The notes under the pieces: model-generated
Told to the model about the DNA's origin: nothing
Databases searched by the model: none
What the model saw: the letters and a program-made list of their open reading frames with translations, nothing else
Assembly (NCBI GenBank): GCA_034336665.1
Contig: CM067568.1
Coordinates: 7,833,165 to 7,897,164 of the forward strand
DNA: 64,000 nt
Reading direction: 5' to 3'
DNA from: Luscinia megarhynchos
Taxonomy: Eukaryota > Chordata > Aves > Passeriformes > Turdidae
Program-made: the position numbers and the translations under genes
In this document: in pieces, positions 1-11,691 of the stretch
Layout: every line of letters begins with the position of its first letter
Position numbering within the stretch: the first letter of the stretch is position 1

Positions 1-17
1 CCCGACCCCGGGTCGGG
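1..17. repeat. GC-rich inverted repeat at window edge
   Basis: The first 17 bases form a perfect hairpin: a 7-base arm (1-7) pairs with 11-17 across a 3-base spacer. The sequence is very GC-rich and contains several CpGs, unlike the AT-leaning DNA that follows. It may be the end of a GC-rich element cut by the window boundary. Its nature cannot be told from 17 bases. Confidence 0.5.
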
Positions 18-2183
18 CTGGGATGTGGAGATCCTTCACTCCTGTGGCAGTGACCTCCTGTCACATAGGTGCTGTGTATTGTTGCCCAACAAAACCCTGC
101 AGCTCATTGTGCAAGATCTTTTGTTTCTTTGTCTTGATGTTTTCTTCTGAGAGTTTATGCTGGATTGATCTCTCCTACCCTTTTCACATCCTCTTTGCAT
201 CCTGCTTTGTGGCAAAGCCAAGGGCTGCATCAAAAACTTCCTGGACATGATGGGAATAAGGGAATGATTTATCCTGTTGTGTTTCTTCACTGTACATCAC
301 TGTTAGTTAATGGAGAACACTCTGCCAATGCCCTCTTAACCTGAATAATTAGGAAGTTGAGGCTTTAAGAGCTACCAGAAGCCATGCATGCAAACTAGGA
401 GAGCTTTGCTTTAAATACACTATACAGAGCCTAAGCCACTTCCTTTTCCATGCCAAAGCTATGAAAGGATGTTTTAGAGACATATGGATTGAATTTATGG
501 CAGAGAGAGAATGAAAACAGCCTGATTTGTCAAAACTTTCAAATAGAGGCACATAATTCTACAGAGGCGAAAACAGAAACTGGCAGCTCCTCTGCTGAGC
601 CCGGCAGAGGGAAAGGAATGGGGCACATTTTCTCTGCCAGCCACTTTCAGTTGGTTCTGTTTTCTAACAAGGAATTAAAAATAAAGATTTGCAGAACACT
701 TTGGCTCGCGAAAGGCAGCAACATTTTCTCAGTTTTCCAGTGCACAGTTTGTCAGGTGGTGCGAGGAAATAGGGAGCATTTATTTACCTTTGGAAAAATG
801 ACTCATCCAAGATAGCTGTGGACAAGATTTATGTCACCAGCCTTGGCACAGCTGAGGAGCATCCTTTACACACCAGAGAGAAATAAGGATTCACCAAAGG
901 CCAGCAATGCCACTGGGGATTTTCCCTGGGATTGGAGAGGGGGATGAATGACATAAGGATTCAAAGTCTCACCACATCTGGCAGGTCTCCATAGGTACAA
1001 GCAGGTCTGGGGATGCTCCCAACACTGATTTGAGACAGTGGGAAGCAAACAGAAATGCACCTATTTTAATAGGGCAACTATTCTATCTTGCAGCACCCCG
1101 ATCAGGATTTCCTATCTGATCCACTTCCAGTAACTCCGTAGAGTCGGAAAAGCACCATTGTTGCTCCTGAGATCAGAAATTCAGGCACAAGGATATCTGC
1201 AGTCAAGCTTTGCTCAGTGATGTTTTAAGTAGGAACAGCACTTAATCTTTAATACCAATTTTAAAATCCCTTTTTTTGATGACAGGCAACTGCTTTGTGC
1301 TTATTATTTTTATCCCAAACTATGGTTCTTGCTCTCCTGCTTTCCAAATCATGGAATGTTCAGTCAAAAGGTGTTACAATGGTATAAACCATGGGGCAGT
1401 TTTTGTCCAGCATTCACATTCCTGCATTTCTGTATTAAGGGCAACACTGCTTTTAATCATGACTAGCAAGATAAGCAAAACTGCAACTGAAATAAATAAA
1501 TCCACGTTAGAACACTCTCTGTTTGATATTCACCTTTATTTCCTGACTTTCCAAAGTGTGTTTTCCCCACAAAACAATGTGAAACAGCATATAATTAGTG
1601 TGCAGGAATGAACTACTCGGGCATTTTTTTTTTAAATTAAGATTTGAAGTACAGGATCAAAGTCCTGGTGGAGTTAAGGAGAGACTGTGAATTCAAGTGT
1701 GGCTTAGCTCAAATCTCAGGAGCATCAGGAGCTCAGAAGACACCTCTGGAATGGCCTGATTCTCAGTCAAAGCATGGCTGGCTAACAATTGTTCCTGATC
1801 TTTCCATAGCCTTTGAAACAGCAGCTGGAAATAAAGCCGTATTTATTCTGCCTCAGTTAAATATGAAACCTGTTCACGAGCACTTGCTGCCAATGCTCTT
1901 AAAAGGCAGTCACGACTGGGTGAGTTCCAGTTAAGCAGTTCCTTAAACTCAAATTATTCTGCTTGCCTAAAGAGTCTGAAATTGTTGTCCGTAATCTGAT
2001 GCTTTTTAATAGCAACTGAAAATGTTTCCAGTCTGAGCAAGATCCAGGGAAAAGTCTGTTCACACTCCTGGACATCTTTCTGCTTTAAGAGGTGCAGCAG
2101 CTCTGCGGAGAGCTTTGGCTGTAATGTGATGGCTCCCATGAGCAGGGCTGGGCAAAGCCCTTGTGTGGTTTCCAGCACGTGCT
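18..2183. other. non-coding stretch, no gene recognised
   Basis: This is unique-looking, AT-leaning sequence with stops scattered in all six frames. The longest open frames are about 110 codons and have no recognisable motif. A splice-like minus-strand pair exists near 787-855, but all three frames are stopped between its sites. I see no repeat family or promoter. It is best read as intronic or intergenic DNA. Confidence 0.6.
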
Positions 2184-2570
2184 GGAACACCTCTGCTCTG
2201 GACACAGGCTGGGAGAGCTGGAAATGTTCAACCTGGAGAAGAGAAGGGTCCAGGGAGAAACTAGGGCCTCCAAGAGAGCTGGAGAGGGGCTTGGACAAGG
2301 TCATGGATAAAGGGGAAGGCCTTAAACTGGAGGAGGGTGGGTTTAGATGGGATATTGGGAAGGAATTTTTTACTGTAAGGGTACAGAGGCTCTGGCACAG
2401 TTTCCCAGAGAAGTGTTGCTGCCCCATCCCTGGGAGTGGTCAAGGCCAGTTCGACAGGATTTGGAGCAACCTGGGCTAGGGCAGAGTGCCCCTGCCCATG
2501 GCAGGGGGGTTGAACTAAATTATCTTTAAAAGTCTATTCCAAGCCAAACCACTACCTGATTTTATGATTC
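2184..2570 (+). mobile_element. CR1 LINE fragment, 3' end, plus strand
   Basis: This is a 5'-truncated CR1 non-LTR retrotransposon. In order it shows the 'acctctgctctggacacaggctggg' region, the 'cctggagaagagaag' box, the 'ggatattgggaaggaatttttt' box, the 'tttcccagagaag' box, the 'gccccatccctggga' box, the 'cctgcccatggcagggggg' box and a degraded tail ending in TTTTATGATTC. Copies of this kind are normally truncated by incomplete reverse transcription and carry only the 3' region, with no intact reverse transcriptase. Divergence is moderate. The open frames on both strands here (for example minus 1954-2427 and plus 2126-2479) are by-products of the repeat and should not be read as genes. The left boundary is approximate. 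Confidence 0.93.
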
Positions 2571-3459
2571 CCCAAGCTGGGCAGTCAATCCAGCTCCTCA
2601 AGCAGGACAATTCCTGTGAGGAACCCCAGGTCCATCTCTGAATGTCCTCATAATTCAGAGGCTGGCATCAAGTTCTGCTCTTTTGATCTCCAGATACAGG
2701 CAAATGCAGACCTTTCCTGAATTCTGAGATTGGAATGTTTGACTTTGGCCCCTGCACACCTCACACCATTTGCACACCACAGTCATGCAAAGGGACTTGC
2801 CATCATTTTTACCTTGTTGTAATGGTTTTCTCTGGGCTTTCTCCAGTCTGGACCCTTGATGTTGGCAGACAGATTCCTAGAAATTAACTCATCAGCCATT
2901 TGATGGCTTTCAAACACTTATATGATGTCTAGAGGTTAAGATGGGGCCACTCGCAAGTGGCAAAAGGCCAAGGAGTCTTGGCTGGAAAGCACTCGAATTC
3001 TGCTGTCTGGGATTCCTCATGGAAATTGCCCAGGGTACTGATTCCCTTATTTCAAAAATGCACTGGCTCTGCTCATGACAGATTAGGCAAAGAATCAGGA
3101 ATATAATTAGGACAGGGATATACACCATAAACTACGGACACAGAAAAACTGCCTTTAAAAAAAAAAAAACCTAGCAAAGTGTATGGGACAATACAATGTG
3201 CTATTTATACCTAAACACTTCCATAAAACAAATCAGAACAGTAGGGGAAAAAAGCACCTATTTGGCCAAACCAACTAGAAAGCCCTTGGAAAATTCAAAA
3301 TCATCTCTATACATTATAAATTGCTGCTAAAAACCCCATGTGTGAAACCAGGAGTGCTGTGAGTATGCTTGAAAAATGCAGTAGGAAACCAAGTAGGAAT
3401 CCCTACACCAGTGTGCTTTTGCAATGTTTGGCTTGGGATAAATTCCTCAAGAAACATTC

Positions 3460-3831
3460 CGGGGGGTGGGAATGACAGCTGATCCCTGTGAGCTGAAATT
3501 CTGGAAGGCTGAAGTTTTGAAGGCGGACGGTGATGACCTGACTATGCTGGAGTTGCCAAATCCCACCAATTCCAATGGAGTTCAGGGGGAAACCTCAGCT
3601 GCAAGTGCAGTTCCCATGTTGGAACGCGGCCACGACAGGGGACGGCTGTCACCTTGCACAAAGTCCTGCAATTCTTCATGGCCAGGAGCATTCAAGGCTC
3701 TCCTTGTTTTCCATTCCCCGTTCTCCCACACAACACAAAGCCCGCAGTTCCCTCTTGCCAATCAGTTCCGAGTGTGGAGCGGGAATTAATGCCAATTCCT
3801 GGAGCTCTGTTTTCTCCTCGCTGACCTACCG
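3460..3831. other. CpG-enriched block
   Basis: About 13 CpG dinucleotides fall within roughly 370 bases, including a cluster of four at 3624-3644, while neighbouring sequence is strongly CpG-poor. A plus-strand open frame of 107 codons (3466-3789) spans it but matches no family I know. The block could be a small unmethylated regulatory element, a younger insertion whose CpGs have not yet decayed, or chance. It is far too weak to be called a CpG island. Confidence 0.3.
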
Positions 3832-5060
3832 CTGCTAGGAAAGCTCAACCCCTCTCTATTTTATGAAATGAGATGGGATCATTTTGACAGAACATAAATG
3901 AACCCCTCTGAAAAACAGCAGCCAAAGTGTTCCTGATGGAGCTCCCTCAAAACCTAAACACACCAGGCTCTATAATCAACTGCAGCCATGCTATAAATGG
4001 TGAGAGAGGCTTGTGATCAGGTAACAATGCACCTAATTGCTCACATGTAGGAAAAGAGTGTGGCTTCTGCTAGAAAGCAGGCAGGCATCTCTCCCAGCTT
4101 GTCAGCAGTAAGAAAAATCAAACACAGTTTCTTGTATCTGCATCCACGTTAAACAGTAATTCTGTAATTGGAAACAGAAGGAGAAGCAGAGGAGGGAGGA
4201 GCTTCAAGTGGAGAAATTTTTAAACTTTTCTGCAAGTGCTATTGATCTCTCCACCGAAGAGCTGAAATCCTAAGGGGACACTTCTGGAAACCTCAGAGTC
4301 ACACAGCCCTCAGATTTGGTCCTACTGCTCAAAGAAACAATATCCTCTCCAAATTAACAAAACAGTTTTCCTGGACTTCATGAGTGCCATCAGAGGGGCA
4401 TTGCCTTCACACTCACAGTCTTCCTGTAGCTCAGTGTCAACAGGCATTGCTTAAGTACCAAAATACCCCAGGAGAGAGTTATAAAGCACTCTCAAAATTC
4501 ACCATCCCCTTTCTCCTGGGGTGCAGGTCACTGCAGCACCTGGGTCTAAAAATCAGGGAAAGCCATGGAGCTCACAGCAACGCTGCCAAGGAAAGGGCAG
4601 GACCATCAGCACAAATGCCTCCCTAGTCCAAGGAAATTCCCTGTGCCTGTCTTCATCCCACACATTTTGCCTCCCTTTTGCTATGAAAATGGTGGAATTG
4701 GACTAAGGTAGGAAGTATCTGTGTTCTATTTGAATCCAGCTGTGATATACTGGCTTGCAAATGACTATAAATGTAGGAGAGAGGCCTTGGTTTAATACCG
4801 AGTCAGAGTTTACTGAGTCATTAATCCCACTTCCATATCCCTGTGGTCTTCTTCTAACCTGGCCTGGCTTCAAGCACTTAACTGAACACAAGCACAAGGG
4901 AACATATCCTGGGCTTGCATTATCATGGCTGCCAAAAAGCACAGCACAATGACTGTCCTCATTCCCATTTCTGAGATGGAGAAATGTGGACAAAAGGAAG
5001 AGAAGCAACCACAAAACTCCTGCACCAAAACCACCACTTTGCAAAGCCCAAACCTCCCAA

Positions 5061-5154
5061 CTCGAATTACCTGTATGAAACTGGCTAGCACACAGCCATT
5101 GCTCCCTGCTCAAATTCCCTGTATGAAAGTGGTCAGCACAGAGCCATTGCTCCC
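5061..5154. repeat. 48-bp tandem duplication, two copies
   Basis: Copy one (5061-5108) and copy two (5109-5154, slightly short) share a core that includes 'cctgtatgaaa', 'ggt/ctcagcaca-agccattgctcc' and a start 'ctc(g/a)aatt'. They differ at only a handful of positions, which implies a fairly recent local duplication. The period is a multiple of three, so a plus-strand open frame (4925-5206) passes through both copies, but that frame shows no other sign of coding. Confidence 0.85.
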
Positions 5155-6192
5155 AGAGATCCAGATCCAGAGATTGGAAATGAATGGAATCACTATGTGG
5201 CTTTAAGTCTAGGTTTGTAGAGCTATGCTTCCTGTTTTATATGTCCTAATAAAAGGCCTTTGGGGATATAATCTGTAAATATAAACTGTAAATGCTTCCT
5301 ACTATTATTACTTCACACAACTTCTTCTGAAGAGGAGCATGTGTGCTCACATGTCAACAAGTATATCCCTAAAACTCAGCTGATCCTTTTAGAATTCTGT
5401 ACACGTGATTTTCCAGGCATTGGCTCTTCTATGCAGGGCCCAAGGGGCAGACAAAGGCTTGCACTACACTGTAATATCAGTATTAAAAAATCCACCAATT
5501 ATCAATAAATCCATGTTTCCAGGACTCTTATTTTCAGCATCCAGTACGGCACACTAAAGAGAAAACCCTGTATTGGGTTAGAAATATCAATGAAAACAAA
5601 GTTTTATAAGGAGTGATACAGATCATGAACACTGTGAAAGAAACACAAAACCAGAATCCTGTGCCAAAAAATGACTGTGGTCCAAGGGGCTGAAGACTTA
5701 GAATTCCCTACTTGTGTAAACCCCAACCAGTTTGATTAATCTCAGTGTCTCATCCTGCTTATCTGGAAAATGAGGATATTGCTTCATTCCTGGTAAGGGC
5801 GGTGTGACAGCAGCAGTGTTCTTGTTTCATTTCTCATGCTCAACTTACTCCTTCATACTGCTCAACATTTACCAGTGTCCCCATTTCCCATATGTGTCAA
5901 TAGTACATTTTTTGCCCCTTACCAACAGTCCTTTTTTTAATTTACAAAGCCTTTTTTACCTTCAAGAAAGCTCTCCCAAGATGCAGCTACTTCTAAGATG
6001 AAAGGACAGATATTGTGACAATATTTAATTTGTGGAGCTTACGACAACAGAAGAGAATCTCTACCCAACTGTGAGAAGGTTAAGGAAAGCAAAATTATTT
6101 TAACCCTGTAGAGATTTGGATGTAGATACAATATTGGACAGTTATTCTGACAAACAGAGCAGAAATATTGTAAGAAATTATAAAGAAACAAC

Positions 6193-6207
6193 ATATATAT
6201 ATATATA
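6193..6207. repeat. (AT)n microsatellite
   Basis: This is a short perfect alternating AT run of about 7.5 units, flanked by A-rich sequence. Confidence 0.8.
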
Positions 6208-7427
6208 AGCAAGCTAAAAAAACCAACAAGCTTTGCTCTTGAAAGAGCGAGAGAGGTATGACAGGTAAGCAGTGGTAAGAGTCCTTCAGAGGCACTGTTG
6301 TGGGGATCAGAAAACCTAGGAAGAAGAGGACTCTGTCTCCATTCCCTTGGAACTCTTTGGAAGTCTCCAATTTATGTGCTTTTACAGTAAAACCAGCTTC
6401 ACTTGGTGTAAGCAGTGGGACTGCAGCAACTGCAGGCACCAGCTCGAGCCCTCATACCCACCACAATACCCTCTTCTAATCCATTCCTTATTGTTCACTG
6501 TCCTTCCTGTAATCTGGCCTTTGAATCATGCCCAGATTCCCCAGATGTGCTCTGAGTAAGCTCTTTGTACATCCCATAATGACCTCTCTTTACTTGCCTT
6601 CAATTCTTCTATTTATACATCCCATGATCTGTATGCTTGCCAAACAAAGAGGATAGTAAATTTATATCCTCTGTCACTCCCAGTTCCTTTTCTTAGGGAA
6701 TGTCAAGACGGAGAATCTGACCAGGGCAGCACTCCAGAATAATCTAGTGCAATCTCATCTAACATATTCCAGAGCAGTTTTTTGGAAGAAATTACCCCTG
6801 CATGGCATCTTCTTTATACAGGTGAATCCTTGGCCTGATAAAATCTACCCTCCTTAGCCTCTCCTGGCTGTTGCAAGCCATTAAAATCAGATTTCAGAAA
6901 CCATGGTCACTTAATAATAAACATCAAGACTACAATTACATCAGTTAATGAGCTAAAATATCAGAGTGTCATAAGGGCTGATTACTCTCAGTTTATTTTT
7001 AAAAAGCCATGAGGAAATAGGAGCTCAGCAGTAACTAACTTAGTGCTCCTAAAGGAATTTTTTAGGCAGCTCAGGGACTGTCTCCTTTAGCTGTCAGCAA
7101 CAGCAGCTGGAGTTTTGTCAGGGTGAAATATGCATCTGCCACTCAATATAAAATTGAAATTTTATCTAAGAGAAACACAGTGCAGTGCTGAGGCTGTGAA
7201 GCCTGACCTCAGGAGGGCAAGGCTTGGAGGCTCACCAGGATGAGCACATTCCTGCCCTGCCTGCAGACAAAAATGATTCAGGTTTTGAGTCACCAGGCAG
7301 ACAACACAACACTTGGGGCGGGTGCACCGTGAGCAGTTCACGGGAAAAGAGACAGATTTGATACTTCCAGTTTAATCTTGAACATTATTTCAGCACAGTA
7401 AATTGCTCTCAGCATCGTTTACATGCA

Positions 7428-7560
7428 TGAGTAATTCATGAATCACAAGCTTTGCCATTTTTACCCCTGCTCTGCCCGCAGCTCAATTTTAGCGAAAGCT
7501 TTTGGGACAAGGCAAACACAAAGCCCCACCATCCTGATAACAATGTTTGTGTTTGACAAG
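7428..7560. promoter_or_regulatory. possible enhancer-like motif cluster
   Basis: The segment has a GTAATTCATGAAT homeodomain-like element near 7430. At 7533-7556 it has a dense run that reads as a GATA core (TGATAA), an overlapping SOX-like ACAAT and a FOX-like TGTTTGTGTTT. Close packing of such sites is typical of conserved vertebrate enhancers, but these motifs are short and common. Only cross-species conservation would show that the segment is functional. Confidence 0.15.
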
Positions 7561-10500
7561 CACCATTAGGCAGGGTTTGCTCTCGGAGAGTATTTTGATA
7601 GCACTAAAGACCAGCAGCAATTCTAGCCCAGGACAGAAGCTGTGCCTCTCTCAATTTTCATTTCCTCAAACAAACACTTGGAAGTATTTGGCAGTCTTCC
7701 CCCTCAATACAGCTGATTAGTCTCTTACTAATGACAGTATTTTGCAACTTTCTGCTTCCTCACATCAAAGCATCCTGGAGATCTTGTCAACAATGACCAA
7801 TTGTTTGGACACTCAGAAGTGAAGCGGAGGAATTCCACTTACTCACCAATTGCTCGGTTTTACCCTCGATCTCTGCAACACTTGAGCCCATTTCTGCATC
7901 GTGTGTGGTACTCAGGGACCATCTCATACTATCTGCATTCATGCCTGGCTTCCTCCCATGACGTCCTGCTCTGGCTTCAGCGCCTATTTTGCTCTCTGCT
8001 TCTGCATCTGAATTCCTCCCTCTTGTCCCCCATCACCTCCTCATTGCCATCACACTTGCACTCAGGGTTCAGCCTTTCCAAGGCTCCACACCAGTCCCAA
8101 GCAAGAGCAGATCCAATATCTATTTCTGAAAGTGCCCTTTAGGGGTGGCAACGCTGTAAGGATTTGGCAATATTTGTAAAGCTGGCAGGCAAAAAACCAA
8201 CAAAAATACTCCCTACTGTACTACAAGGCTCTAGCCTGTCTCTCTCACTGCACGAGTGCCAAGTGCATTTCAAAGTCTAAGTCTCTTGGTTGTAGCCATT
8301 TATAGTTTGTATAAAAAGCATAACTTGTACACTTCCATTAGAGCCCTAAATATAACTGCCCTGAGCAAGTATTCACTGCTCAAACAGGACCTCTTTGAAT
8401 TTTGTTTCCAAAAGAATGCGGCTGCCACTATATTATTTATAGACATTTACATTAAGATCGGAATACTTGGTCAGGAAACTACTCTGATTAATGGATCCCC
8501 AGCATTGTTTTATAACTCTAAAGAAAACCAGTATTTTTATTTTAAAACAGCAAATTTTTTGCATAAGCATAAATAGCAGCAGTTCTCAGGATGGCCATGG
8601 TTCTTTGAAGAATTTGGAAACACTACCAACATGTTGTGGGTTTCTAATACAGCACCTGTGTAGTGAATGAAAATTATAATCCAAATCTTGTATTTCATTT
8701 TTTAAAATACACTTTCATATCTCCATCACATCCATGCAGCAGATCCATAATAGATTCAAGCATTCAGCCCAATTGATTTTGACAGTGTTCTGTTGTCTCA
8801 GGACTTTCCTGCACAGGACTTTCCATTTACACCATTTGATAGCATGCAATTATTTTCCTGACACTTGGAACATTGCTATTTGTAGAGGTGAAATGAAGAA
8901 ACAATACAAAACAAAACCATTTTTCATCATTTCAGGCAAAATTATGGAAGAACAGGGAAAATTGCCTCACAGCAGACGCAAAATGAAAGAATTTTTTAGA
9001 ACAAGATCCTTTAATTGACAAAAAACTATACAGCTGGAAAAAACTTCTTTATTTCAATGAACAATCATAGTATTACCTTTGTCCAAAAAACTTCTGTAGT
9101 CATTAAGGTACAAAATAAGACCCCTATTTTCTACTTTGTCGGTTCTCTGTCGCTCTAAATTGTGATTTTCTCTCAGAAGGCAATGTGGAGCATCTCCACT
9201 GCTATGAGGCAGAGATGCACAGCATGGAAGGGCTTGAAAAACAAAGGTCCATACCACACAAATAACCCCATCCCACAGAAGGCATCACTTTTTGGATCCA
9301 GCTGTTCGTCTGCAACCACTACATCCCAGCAATATTAACAGCTTTGATTATTGCCAAGGGAAAAGAAGTCTTAGAAGGCTTTTTAAATTTGTCATAGAAT
9401 TAAACAAACCATGGCAGAGGCAGATTTGGGGAGGTTCAACTAAGAGTGCTTTTTTTTTGTTATTTTCACCAAATTATTGAAGTGACAGCTCGAATAAGAG
9501 ACTGTTCTGTTAAAAAAGGACAAACTGGTAAAGGCTAAAACTGGGCTGCCCTGCAGCTCCACTTCTGTGTGGGAACAGACTGGAATAGGAGGTAGGGAAC
9601 ATCACTTGGATCTGAAACAGAAACTTATTTAGAGTTCAAACTGTACTTTAGAACAATCTTTTTCCCCAAAAGTAATACAATAATAACAACAGGGAAGGGA
9701 AAGGAACACATAGAAGACTCAGAAAGGCTGGGAATAGATACATGGAAGAAGGAGGGTGGAAAAGGAAACGGGAAAAAAAAACAAGCCCTAAACATTCCCT
9801 GATGGAAGAATTAATGAAAGAATGGGAGAGCACTGGGAAACAGTCCTATAAATAAGAGCCAATTCTGCACCTTTACCTTGGAAATATTTTATTTTTCCTA
9901 AAAAATTCTTGAAGAACGTGTAACACTGTCTATCCTTTCACCCCCAGAATCATTTGTCTCCCTTCCCCTCATCCCATTCCCTGAGAAGTGCCACAACAAA
10001 CAAAGGGTGATTGAGCAGAGCTGGACATGCCTTAGCTCCGTGCTGATGGAACTTGATGCCCTCTGTAGCTGTGTGGGCAAAGTCATTCAGCTTCCAATGC
10101 CTCTGCCTGGGCTAATTTCAAGATCACCATAATAAAATAAAAAAATAAATTACTCAACTTTTTAACACTGTGCTTCAAAACCTGAAGCTACTTGGGTTTA
10201 ATTTGGGTTTTTTTTGCTGTTTAATAATTCTTCAAGGCAGAATAATCAGACAAACAGAAAAATGTAGCAGTCTCCTCACTACCTATTTTCAAGATGACCT
10301 TCACCTTCCTGCCCTGTTCTTCCTAATAAATCACTGATTTACTGTTAGGACCCTGAAGGCCCAACCACTGCTTCTTCATCTCAGTGGGAGCCAAATGATG
10401 ATTGAAATGCCAATATATTAGGCTGGCCTGATTCAAAGCAGGGTAAGGAACAAAGCATTTGTGCAGAGAAAAGATAAATGAATATAAATCAAGTGCTAAG

Positions 10501-10841
10501 CCATTTTCTGTGATGGATTAGCACCTTTCTTTGACCCAATAATGTCAATGGGTCTCCATGCTGACAGGAACTAATGTGGAAATCTGTGCTGTGTGAAGCC
10601 AGGAGGAATCCTGATCTCCAGCAGCACTGCTCCTCTGTTTGCATTTTGCTCTCACTCAGGTGTGAGCAATCCATCTCCTCCATCTCCCCTTGGGAAATGT
10701 CACTACAGTGCCCACCAAAACTATCTCTAGAGTATAAAAGACTTCTATTCTGACTTTCTGCCTGTAATCCTATTCTTACCAGTAAACCAGCAGGTCATAG
10801 ATGGCACCTAGGAAAGGGCCAGATGAAAAAGATTTCTCAGT

Positions 10842-11204
10842 ATCTCACAGAATGGTCTGGGTTGGAAGGGATCATCTCAAGGAATCATCTCATTCCTACC
10901 CCCTGCCATCTTCACCTTCCACTATCTCAGGTTGCTCAAAGCCCTGTCCAATCCGGCCTGGAAAAATTCCAGGGGTGAGGCAGCCACAGCTTCTCTGGGC
11001 AACCTGTGCTAGAGCATCCCAACCCTCACAGGGGAGAATTTCTTCCCAATAACCCATTTAACTCTGCCCTCTGGCAGCGTGAATTCATCCCCCCCCCATC
11101 CTCACTTCAATTCAAGCCCTTGTCCTAAGTCTCTCCCCGTCTTTCTTGTGGCTTTCCTTCCAGGTACTGGAAGCTGCAATTAGGTCACCCCAAGCCTTCT
11201 CCCT
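10842..11204 (-). mobile_element. CR1 LINE fragment, 3' end, minus strand
   Basis: On the plus strand the copy begins with the reversed CR1 tail 'tctcacagaatggtctgggttggaaggga'. It then runs through the 'ccccctgccat', 'caggttgctcaaagccc', 'ggcagccacagcttctctgggcaacctg' and 'gagaatttcttccca' boxes, and on to 'cccttgtcctaagtctctcccc' and 'ggtactggaagctgcaattaggtc'. This is a 5'-truncated copy in reverse orientation. A run of nine C's at 11089-11097 lies inside it. The right boundary is approximate. Confidence 0.93.
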
Positions 11205-11585
11205 GGTATCTGGTGATGTTGCCAAAGTATAAAACTAGCAAGGAGCAAGAAGCAGATATTTGGATCAAAGCTGGCAACTGCAATTTTGCCAATAACAGAT
11301 GCGAGGAAAAAAATTAGTGTACACAGAGAAAACTTCAGTGGGAGTCAATGCCAAACCTCTCACTTCTGGCCATGTGCAGTAGCTGGAGCTGTACTGTATT
11401 ATATTAAATGGTGGTTAAAATGCACTGCATCACTGACTGGTGGCAAAGCTGCAGGGTTTGAGAGCAGCAAACACTTCCAAGTCCTGCAGCTATTGCAACC
11501 TCCACCATTGGCATTTTCCAGATGCAGAAGTCATGTACGACTTGTCCAAAACAAGAAAAGAATGATGTTTGTCCTCTGTTTGTAG

Positions 11586-11691
11586 CATGAGCCTGGACAC
11601 TTGGCTCTGTAAAAACAAGGGTTCTGTGCCTGGGCTGCTGTCCCAGCTCGCTCTGGATCTGGTTGCAGACAGCCTGGGACAAATCCCACAG
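11586..11691 (+). other. candidate coding exon, 35 codons
   Basis: A good acceptor, with a T-rich tract ending in 'gtttgtag', precedes 11586. A near-perfect donor CAG/GTGAGT follows 11691. An ATG lies one base inside the exon (11587), and from there exactly 35 codons stay open to the donor, ending in phase 0. The frames starting at the first and third exon bases contain stops. Third positions are about 63% G or C (22 of 35), well above the surrounding DNA, which leans towards coding. The predicted peptide begins MSLDTWLCK and ends LGQIPQ, with a leucine-rich middle, and matches no family I recognise. Read past the donor it stops within six codons. It could be a first coding exon, a lncRNA exon or a chance splice-site pair. 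Confidence 0.22.

Larger units (their letters stand above)
2571..10841. other. non-coding stretch with small repeats
   Basis: No gene is recognised. The stretch holds a short A tract near 3157, a CpG-enriched block at 3460-3831, a 48-bp tandem duplication at 5061-5154, a short (AT)n at 6193-6207 and a motif-dense AT-rich segment at 7428-7560. The remainder is unremarkable intron-like sequence with frequent stops. Open frames reach only about 135 codons and do not resemble known protein families. Confidence 0.55.

Noticed and set aside
787..855. Minus-strand splice-like pair with AAAG/GTAAAT donor
   Set aside because: Stops occur in all three frames.
1954..2479. Overlapping open frames on both strands, the longest 157 codons
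   Set aside because: They lie largely within the CR1 copy at 2184-2570. The minus-strand frame is antisense to the element, and the plus-strand frames are degraded repeat sequence.
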